This document shows positions 58,794 through 64,000 of a DNA stretch of 64,000 nucleotides, one piece after another (the first letter of the stretch is position 1; every line of letters starts with the position of its first letter). The notes beneath the pieces were generated by a model. That model saw nothing but the letters and a program-made list of their open reading frames with translations. It was not told where the DNA came from and ran no database searches. The position numbers and the translations under genes are program-made. This DNA comes from Ignavibacteriota bacterium (GTDB taxonomy: Bacteria; Bacteroidota; Ignavibacteria; Ignavibacteriales; Melioribacteraceae). The stretch covers positions 156,501 through 220,500 of the forward strand of contig JABFGH010000005.1 in the NCBI GenBank assembly GCA_013112585.1, written 5' to 3'.

Positions 58794-59101
58794 AAATACA
58801 ATTAAGAGATATAGCACACGGCAGAAGCGGTGACAAAGGTGATGCAGCAAATATTGGAATAATTGCAAATGATGATGATGGGTATAAAATTATTGAAAAA
58901 CATCTTACTGCCGATGTAGTAAAAAAACACTTCACTGGAATTTGCAATGGCAAGGTGGAAAGATTTGAACTGCCGAATTTGCGGGCATTAAATTTTATGC
59001 TTCACAATACTTTGGGCGGGGGCGGCACGGTTTCACTTAAACATGATGCACAAGGTAAAACCTTAGCTGCGGCGCTGCTTCGTCTTGAGTTAGAGGTCTG
59101 A
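58790..59101 (+). CDS. AtuA-associated ferredoxin-fold small protein
   Basis: 103 residues; matches the small domain (RDIAHGRSGDKGDAANIGIIA) that in many species is fused to the C-terminus of AtuA/DUF1446 proteins. Here it is a separate gene overlapping the larger one by 4 bp, so the pair should act together. LHNTLGGGGTVSLKHDAQGKT (parts) is the other conserved block. Confidence 0.85.
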   Translation: MKIQLRDIAHGRSGDKGDAANIGIIANDDDGYKIIEKHLTADVVKKHFTGICNGKVERFELPNLRALNFMLHNTLGGGGTVSLKHDAQGKTLAAALLRLELEV

Positions 59102-59177
59102 TAGCAGTGAAATGTGAATAGGCAAAAATATAATGATTTCGTTAATCGAAAACCGAATAATCGAAAATATTTTTCTG

Positions 59178-59224
59178 CCGAAATGAATTTCGGTTTACAA
59201 TTGTAACTCGAAATTTATTTCGAG
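59178..59224. repeat. Paired-hairpin repeat, copy 1
   Basis: Two small hairpins, CCGAAATGAATTTCGG and CTCGAAATTTATTTCGAG, joined by the palindrome TTTACAATTGTAA. A full second copy lies at 62821-62868 and a half copy at 60569-60594. It lies in the 367-bp gap between the AtuA-like pair and prfB (59102-59468), which otherwise holds only AT-rich sequence. Confidence 0.9.
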
Positions 59225-59407
59225 AAATGGCAAACAAAATATCATTCAACGAAAATTCATTCACCCCAAAGCAGTTTAGCAATTTAACCATTCAACAGTG
59301 CAGCAATCTTTTAGTGTAACTTTCTGAAAATCTATAACCTTCTAACTTTCAAACCTGTAACATGAAACGATTTGATTTTATAATTTTGATAATTCGCAAA
59401 AAGAATC

Positions 59408-59436
59408 TTGACTGCTACATTTTAAGTGTTTAGTAT
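59408..59436 (+). promoter_or_regulatory. Candidate prfB promoter
   Basis: TTGACT at 59408 and TAGTAT at 59431, 17 bp apart; TAGTATTG also resembles the -7 element. It lies about 33 bp before the prfB start. Confidence 0.35.
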
Positions 59437-59468
59437 TGCCATCGGAAAATTAATTTTTTGGAGAAAAT

Positions 59469-60570
59469 ATGTTTGAAGAACAGAGTAAACAATTAAAGAC
59501 TTATAAAGAGCGTGTAGATAAACTACGAGGTTATCTTTAAGGTTGATGATAAATTAAAAAGAATCAGCGAATTTCAGAAACTGTCTGAAGAACCGAAATT
59601 TTGGGATGATCAGAAAGAGGCGCAGAAAGTTTTACAAAAATCAAAGGCATTGCAGAATTGGGTTGATATATGGAATGAACTGGATAAAAAATACCAGGGC
59701 ACTGCAGAGTACATCGAACTTGCAGAAATGGAAGAGGATGAGTCATTACTTCCAGAGATAGAAAAAGAACTTGAAGGACTTGAAAAACTGCTCGGTGATA
59801 TTGAATTAAAAAGCATGCTCAGCGGTAGAGACGATGAAAGGAACTGCATTCTTACAATTCACTCCGGTGCAGGCGGAACTGAAGCACAGGACTGGGCGGA
59901 CATGATAATGAGAATGTATTTTCGTTGGGGCGAACAGAACAATTACAAGATGACATTGATGGATATTCTTGACGGAGACGGAGCAGGAATTAAAAGTGCA
60001 ACCATTGAAGTTACAGGCGAGTTTGCCTACGGTTATCTCAAAGCTGAAAACGGCGTTCACAGATTAGTAAGAATTTCCCCTTTTGATTCAAACAAAAGAA
60101 GACACACTTCTTTCGCTTCGGTTTTTGTTATTCCGGAAATTGATGATTCAATTGAGATAGATATTAATCCGGCTGATTTAAAGATTGATACTTTCAGAGC
60201 CGGTGGTAAGGGCGGGCAAAATGTAAACAAAGTTGAAACTGCTGTGCGCATCACACACGTTCCAACAAACACAGTTGCCGCATGCCAAAGTGAAAGGTCG
60301 CAGGGGCAGAATAAAGCTAATGCACTAAAAATGCTGAAGGCTAAACTATATCAGATAGAATTGGAAAAGCAGGAAGCCGAACTTGATGAGATTGAAAAAA
60401 ATAAAATGAAGATCGAGTGGGGAAGTCAGATCCGGTCGTATGTTTTTCATCCATACAATATGGTTAAAGATCATCGTACCGATGAAGAGACATCTGATGT
60501 ACAGGGTGTGATGGACGGCGACTTGAATAGATTTATTAAATCATACCTATTAAAATTTTCACAAAATTAA
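59469..60570 (+). CDS. prfB: Peptide chain release factor 2, programmed +1 frameshift at UAA
   Basis: RF2 ends translation at UGA and UAA. A 23-codon first frame (59469-59537) ends ...LRGYL at TAA 59538-59540; reading resumes one base later (AAG GTT GAT at 59539) and runs to 60570, giving about 366 residues in total, the normal RF2 length. The shift site reads GAGGTTATCTTTAAG: Shine-Dalgarno-like GAGG, slippery CTT T, then the stop. Most known sites have UGA at this point; here it is UAA, which RF1 can also read. The second frame has the codon-specific SPF tripeptide region and the GGQ peptide-release motif ([11 protein letters not shown]). Confidence 0.95.
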
Positions 60571-60594
60571 TTGTAAATCGAAATTCATTTCGAT
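60569..60594. repeat. Paired-hairpin repeat, half copy at prfB end
   Basis: AATTGTAAATCGAAATTCATTTCGAT: half of the composite repeat (ATTGTAA plus one hairpin ATCGAAA/TTTCGAT). It begins inside the prfB stop codon and may serve as its 3' end structure. Confidence 0.8.
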
Positions 60595-60618
60595 ACACAT
60601 TTATTTTTTTATCCATAA

Positions 60619-60963
60619 ATGAAATCGCAAAAACCAAAAAACAAAAACTCAGACTTCTTCGATAAAGTTTACGAAGTTGTTGCATTGATACCTTACGGCA
60701 AAGTAACTACGTATGGAGCAATTGCAGAAGTTTGCGGAATTAAATCATCTGCGAGAACTGTTGGCTGGGCATTAAACGGCGCATCAGCATCCGGACTCCC
60801 ATGCCATAGAGTTGTAAACAGATTTGGTGCGCTAACGGGCAGAGTCCATTTTGGTGACCCAAATTTGATGGAAGATTTATTGAAGTCCGAAGGAGTTGAA
60901 TTTGACAAGGACAACTGTGTAATTATGAAAAAATATTTTTGGCAGCCGCCTGATCTGTTTTGA
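60619..60963 (+). CDS. MGMT-family DNA-binding domain protein (alkyltransferase-like)
   Basis: 114 residues, only the C-terminal domain of O6-alkylguanine-DNA alkyltransferase: VVALIPYGKVTTYGAIAEVCG (parts) and the active-site segment GLPCHRVVNRFG. The acceptor cysteine in PCHRV is present, unlike classical ATL proteins, where it is Trp or Ala, but the N-terminal domain is absent. It may repair or flag alkylated bases. Converges on the LiaF-like gene over a strong hairpin. Confidence 0.9.
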   Translation: MKSQKPKNKNSDFFDKVYEVVALIPYGKVTTYGAIAEVCGIKSSARTVGWALNGASASGLPCHRVVNRFGALTGRVHFGDPNLMEDLLKSEGVEFDKDNCVIMKKYFWQPPDLF

Positions 60964-60984
60964 TAAAAATTTTATAAAACGATA

Positions 60985-61017
60985 AAACCTCCGAGGTCTT
61001 GAAGACCTCGGAGGTTT
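60985..61017. terminator. 33-bp perfect palindrome between convergent genes
   Basis: AAACCTCCGAGGTCTT and its exact complement with a 1-nt loop, a 16-bp stem. It lies between the MGMT-like gene (+) and the LiaF-like gene (-) and probably terminates both. Such GAGGTCTT palindromes are a frequent mobile repeat in this phylum, so it may also be a repeat copy. Confidence 0.85.
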
Positions 61018-61045
61018 GCAATGAAAATACTTCTCCCGTAAAAAA

Positions 61046-61945
61046 TTAATATCTAATAACCGTAAAAGAAGAAACACCACTGTTTACATCAATAGCTATT
61101 TTATTTTCTGCTTCATCAAAATTTCCAGTAATGTAATAACCTGATTCAGTTTTTTCAAATCCTTCTAAATCTTTGATCACTAAAACCATATCACCGGTTA
61201 TTTTACAGCCAGAAGATTTTGGTAAACTAAGTTCTAACGAGGCTGCTCCCAAATCTGCATCAACATTTGTGTAGCTATGTTTATCTCCTAATTTAATTTT
61301 TGTACTTGATGCACCGGAATTCAAACTTAAATTAGCCACTTTAAAGTTGGATAAATCCAAGACTGATTTAGCCGCACCAATATTAAACTCCAGGTCCCAA
61401 ATAGGATTCTCATTTAATTTAAGCTCAACTGTATTTTTAATTTTAGTGAAAAACAAATCCACTTTAGTATCTTCTAAATAGCAATCGATCCAAGCTGTAC
61501 TGTCGTTAAAACGTGTATCAAAAATATAATCGGAAATCGGTCCCTTTGCTTTTGAATCAATAAGATTATTTGAAGTACGTTTGATAATAAAAGCTCCAAC
61601 TCCGCCGTTTACCTCCAGGTTGGCAAATTTTACAGAGTCATCATAATTAAATGAGTAGTGTTTCACATCGTAATTATCATTCTCTGAAAAATAAATATCG
61701 CCGGAAGAGAAATTATAGAAGACCCCAAACATGAGTACCGCAAGAAAAAGTCCGAACAATGCAGAGATGAATGGTTTTGCTTTAGAATTTTTTGCAATAA
61801 CAATAATGCCCCAGAATATGAAAATAAAGGGCCATAATTCCCAAGCAAAAGACCAGCTAATATTAATTACATCATAACGAACCAGAAAAACTAAAGCTCC
61901 GATTGCAATAAAAAATGTACCCCAAAATATTTGTCCGCTTTTCAT
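61046..61945 (-). CDS. LiaF/DUF5668-type membrane protein
   Basis: 299 residues with four N-terminal membrane spans (about 5-22, 28-46, 53-70 region) and a C-terminal beta-rich domain resembling the cell-wall-active antibiotic response domain of LiaF. The N-terminus GQIFWGTFFIAIGALVFL matches the DUF5668 motif. LiaF-like proteins sense envelope stress; here no histidine kinase lies next to it. It lies 7 bp downstream of pspC on the same strand, a pairing common in Bacteroidota. Confidence 0.85.
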   Translation of the reverse strand: MKSGQIFWGTFFIAIGALVFLVRYDVINISWSFAWELWPFIFIFWGIIVIAKNSKAKPFISALFGLFLAVLMFGVFYNFSSGDIYFSENDNYDVKHYSFNYDDSVKFANLEVNGGVGAFIIKRTSNNLIDSKAKGPISDYIFDTRFNDSTAWIDCYLEDTKVDLFFTKIKNTVELKLNENPIWDLEFNIGAAKSVLDLSNFKVANLSLNSGASSTKIKLGDKHSYTNVDADLGAASLELSLPKSSGCKITGDMVLVIKDLEGFEKTESGYYITGNFDEAENKIAIDVNSGVSSFTVIRY

Positions 61946-61952
61946 AAAATTC

Positions 61953-62444
61953 TCATTTATTTTTTTTAGATGAGTTCCAAATTAATATTATACCAACTGC
62001 AATTAATGCCAATGGCAGAAAGTCTTCAAAATCAAAATATGAAAAATATTGTTCGGCAAGAAAGATGAATCCGAATGAAATTAAGATTAAACCCACAACC
62101 ACTCTGCCTCTGTTAGCTTTCTTCTTTGCTTTTTGATTATAGTACTGAACAGGATCAAATTCATTTTTGCTTGAACTTGAATCATCCTTAACATTTTGGT
62201 TTTTATCATCTCCACTATTTTCAGAAGCACCCGGCGGATTATTTAATGATGAGTATGGCACATCACTTTCGGGAATAATGATCCATAAAATTATGTAAAG
62301 GAAAATCCCAAACCCATTTATAACGGTGATAATGATAAAAAGAATCCTCACAATAATAGGGTCTAGATTGAGATATTCTGCCAAGCCCCCGGCTACTCCG
62401 CCAAAGACTCGGTGTATTTTTGATCTGTATAAGCGTTCGTTCAT
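61953..62444 (-). CDS. PspC-domain envelope-stress protein
   Basis: 163 residues: N-terminal PspC domain (RVFGGVAGGLAEYLNLDPIIVRILFII in parts) with one membrane span, an acidic linker, then two more spans near the C-terminus (about 110-125 and 137-155) of the LiaI/DUF5668 type. It likely forms an envelope-stress unit with the LiaF-like gene downstream. No pspA or pspF is present in the window. Confidence 0.88.
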   Translation of the reverse strand: MNERLYRSKIHRVFGGVAGGLAEYLNLDPIIVRILFIIITVINGFGIFLYIILWIIIPESDVPYSSLNNPPGASENSGDDKNQNVKDDSSSSKNEFDPVQYYNQKAKKKANRGRVVVGLILISFGFIFLAEQYFSYFDFEDFLPLALIAVGIILIWNSSKKNK

Positions 62445-62523
62445 AATGTATCCGTTTTTGTTGAGTCTCGTAATTTTAGACGCATGAGTCTTGGAAAAGT
62501 TGAAAGAGCAGAATCAGGGATAG

Positions 62524-62676
62524 CGAATGACAAATTACAAATGACAAAATTCAAATAACAAAACTCAAATAGCAAATAACAAATGACAAAATTCAAAAGA
62601 CAAAATTCAAAAGACAAAATTCAAATAGCAAATAACAAATGACAAAATTCAAATGACAAATAACAAATTACAAACA
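62524..62676 (+). repeat. Degenerate short tandem repeats
   Basis: About 15 irregular tandem units of the type caaatgacaaaattcaaa, with variants such as ataacaaatagc. Low-complexity, A/C-rich. Part of the 652-bp gap 62445-63096, which holds no gene. Confidence 0.85.
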
Positions 62677-62683
62677 GGAAATA

Positions 62684-62765
62684 AGCATGGTTGCATGGGT
62701 GAATGATTGTGTGGCTGCATGGGTGAATGATTGCATGGCTGCATGATTGAATGACTTCATGAATG
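62684..62765 (+). repeat. 24-25-bp tandem repeat
   Basis: Three units of roughly gcatggctgcatgggtgaat followed by gattg, for example at 62684, 62709 and 62733, imperfect. Directly follows the previous repeat block. Confidence 0.8.
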
Positions 62766-62820
62766 TTCCTTTTAATTATTTGATGTTTTTTCAATAAATT
62801 TTGGAAGGTGTAGTTGGGGT

Positions 62821-62868
62821 ATCGAAATAAATTTCGATTTACAATTGTAAACCGAAATTTAATTCGGG
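62821..62868. repeat. Paired-hairpin repeat, copy 2
   Basis: ATCGAAATAAATTTCGAT, TTACAATTGTAA, then ACCGAAATTTAATTCGGG: the same two-hairpin structure as 59178-59224, with changed but compensating stem ends. Confidence 0.9.
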
Positions 62869-62895
62869 AGTTAGTCTCTTTATTTTCAACTACCG

Positions 62896-62916
62896 CCTGC
62901 CTGCCGATTAGGCAGG
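62896..62916. repeat. CCTGCC/GGCAGG palindrome, copy 2
   Basis: CCTGCC, TGCCGATTA, GGCAGG; preceded by ACCG as is copy 3. Confidence 0.85.
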
Positions 62917-63014
62917 AGTAATTATTAACGCTTAGCGTACAATGCTGTCAGACTTCGATGGGACTCAGTCTGACTTAGATTTATATTATTTGGTATTTAT
63001 ATTTTCGATTACCG

Positions 63015-63034
63015 CCTGCCTGCCATTAGGCAGA
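63015..63034. repeat. CCTGCC/GGCAGA palindrome, copy 3, with TACCGAT tandem
   Basis: CCTGCC, TGCCATTA, GGCAGA. Immediately after it, at 63037-63062, come three to four copies of TACCGAT, then TTTTACGTCTC repeats that run up to the esterase stop at 63097. Confidence 0.85.
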
Positions 63035-63096
63035 ATTACCGATTACCGATTACCGATTGGCGATTTTACGTCTCAACGTTTTTACGTCTCTACGTT

Positions 63097-63888
63097 TCAC
63101 CTCTGAACATTCTGCTTAAAAAAATCAAAATGCCATCGGATTGATTTCTTCCAATAATCATGACTATGATTGCCCGGTCCGCTAATAAATTTATGATCGA
63201 TCATTAAATTTTCACATTCCGATTTAAATTTTTCATTTACGGTATAAGCAAAATCTTCAGTACCGCAGTCAAAAATTATTTTTTTACCGCTATCCATTAA
63301 ATTACTTAGTAAGTAGATAGCCGAGTTTTTTTTCCATCGGTGAGGATTATTTTTATACTTACCCAGCACATTATCAATACCCCACTTGCCGGGAAATTTA
63401 CTTAGGTCTAAAATTCCGCTTGAGCTTCCTGCGGCTCTGAAAAATTCTATATTCTTAAAAAATAAAGTCAGCGCTCCATGTCCGCCCATACTTAATCCGC
63501 TGATGAAAATATTTTTTCGGTCAACTCGGTAATCAGCAAGAATTTTTTTTGCAAGTTTATTCCAGAAGAATCTTTCAAATTGCTGTTCTTTGTTAATTGG
63601 TGAATCCAAATACCATGAATCATAAAAACCATCGGGACAGACAATAATAAAATCGTACTTATCGGCATACTCTTGTAAGTTTATAGTTTCATTCCATTGG
63701 TTATAATTGCCCGACCAGCCATGCAGTAAAAAAACCATCGGGTAATCCATTCGTACAGTTTCATAATCTGCAGGTAAAATTATTAAAGATGTATCAGGAT
63801 AAGGGATATAATTTGCATCAATAATTAATTGTTTTTGTGCGAAAAGAACTGTTGAAATCAATAAAAATAATAGTACAAAACGCTTCAT
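63097..63888 (-). CDS. Exported alpha/beta-hydrolase esterase
   Basis: 263 residues with a signal peptide (MKRFVLLFLLISTVLFA, cut before QKQ). The fold is that of enterochelin-esterase/S-formylglutathione-hydrolase-like enzymes: oxyanion MVFLLHGWSGNYNQW, nucleophile elbow GLSMGGHG (Ser near 134), acid in DCGTEDFAY and His in GPGNHSHDYW. It likely cleaves short esters in the periplasm or outside the cell. Plain sequence without genes lies between its start and the end of the window. Confidence 0.9.
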   Translation of the reverse strand: MKRFVLLFLLISTVLFAQKQLIIDANYIPYPDTSLIILPADYETVRMDYPMVFLLHGWSGNYNQWNETINLQEYADKYDFIIVCPDGFYDSWYLDSPINKEQQFERFFWNKLAKKILADYRVDRKNIFISGLSMGGHGALTLFFKNIEFFRAAGSSSGILDLSKFPGKWGIDNVLGKYKNNPHRWKKNSAIYLLSNLMDSGKKIIFDCGTEDFAYTVNEKFKSECENLMIDHKFISGPGNHSHDYWKKSIRWHFDFFKQNVQR

Positions 63889-64000
63889 ATTTAATCCTTT
63901 ATAAAATTTAATAATGAAACTATGAAATAATTGTAAAAATAATTGTGATTAAATTATAATTAGTTTGAAATGAGGATAAGGTTGACTATTTTTCTTTAAT

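Noticed and set aside
59469-59650. prfB as a frameshifted pseudogene
   Set aside because: The site has the full layout of a programmed RF2 frameshift and the downstream frame is intact to the normal end.
62524-62765. CRISPR array
   Set aside because: The units are degenerate and directly adjoining, with no unique spacers; no cas genes are seen.

Overview
The window is an AT-rich chromosomal segment with dense operons, almost certainly from a Bacteroidota/Chlorobiota-type bacterium and most like the Ignavibacteria. Supporting signs are TAnnTTTG-type promoter elements upstream of pyrG, clpS, fadD-like and pcm genes, many starts with weak or no Shine-Dalgarno, a DUF2851 protein, a eukaryotic-type citrate synthase, HpnCDE squalene genes, and families of small palindromic repeats between genes. 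LpxH-like and Mre/RodA/PBP2 proteins point to a Gram-negative rod. The taxon is inferred from gene content only.

Layout. 1-9.1 kb: the C-terminal part of an M1 aminopeptidase, an LpxH-like phosphatase, a class A penicillin-binding protein, tRNA-Leu(CAG), the hpnC-hpnD-hpnE squalene operon and citrate synthase. 9.1-27.4 kb: a 1602-residue fusion of acyl-CoA-ligase and GNAT domains, pyrG, a TPR protein, purN-purH, the mreB-mreC-mreD-mrdA-rodA cell-shape operon, a 14-bp tandem repeat, pyrF and a DUF2851 protein. 27.4-29.9 kb: an accessory island of small orphan genes (DUF4279, RDD-family, unknowns) with a decayed duplicate and a conserved 61-bp intergenic repeat. It resembles an immunity-gene array. 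29.9-36.6 kb: a DUF151 nuclease, etfA/etfB, clpS, a VWA lipoprotein, ychF and pepD.

36.6-44.3 kb: a complete tryptophan operon (trpE-G-D-C-F, a DAHP synthase, trpB-A) with overlapping genes. It is preceded by a 26-codon leader peptide rich in Trp and an intrinsic terminator, a classic attenuator. 44.3-49.6 kb: unknown genes, a STAS protein, an acyl-CoA synthetase, a REP-like region, a HEPN/MNT pair and a DUF697-like membrane protein. 49.6-55.2 kb: three SUMF1-fold proteins and an H-type lectin behind a good sigma-54 promoter. The last SUMF1 protein is a 793-residue membrane protein with a triplicated cytoplasmic motif. 55.2-64 kb: tRNA-Cys, a tRNA-Cys pseudogene carrying palindromes, tRNA-Gly, pcm-miaA, an AtuA-like pair, prfB (split by a programmed +1 frameshift that uses UAA instead of the usual UGA), an MGMT-like protein, LiaF-like and PspC proteins, a repeat-filled gap and a secreted esterase.

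The observations most worth following up are the UAA-type prfB frameshift, the trp attenuator, the triplicated-motif SUMF1 membrane protein with its sigma-54 cluster, the giant ligase-GNAT fusion, the small-gene island and the palindrome-invaded tRNA pseudogene.
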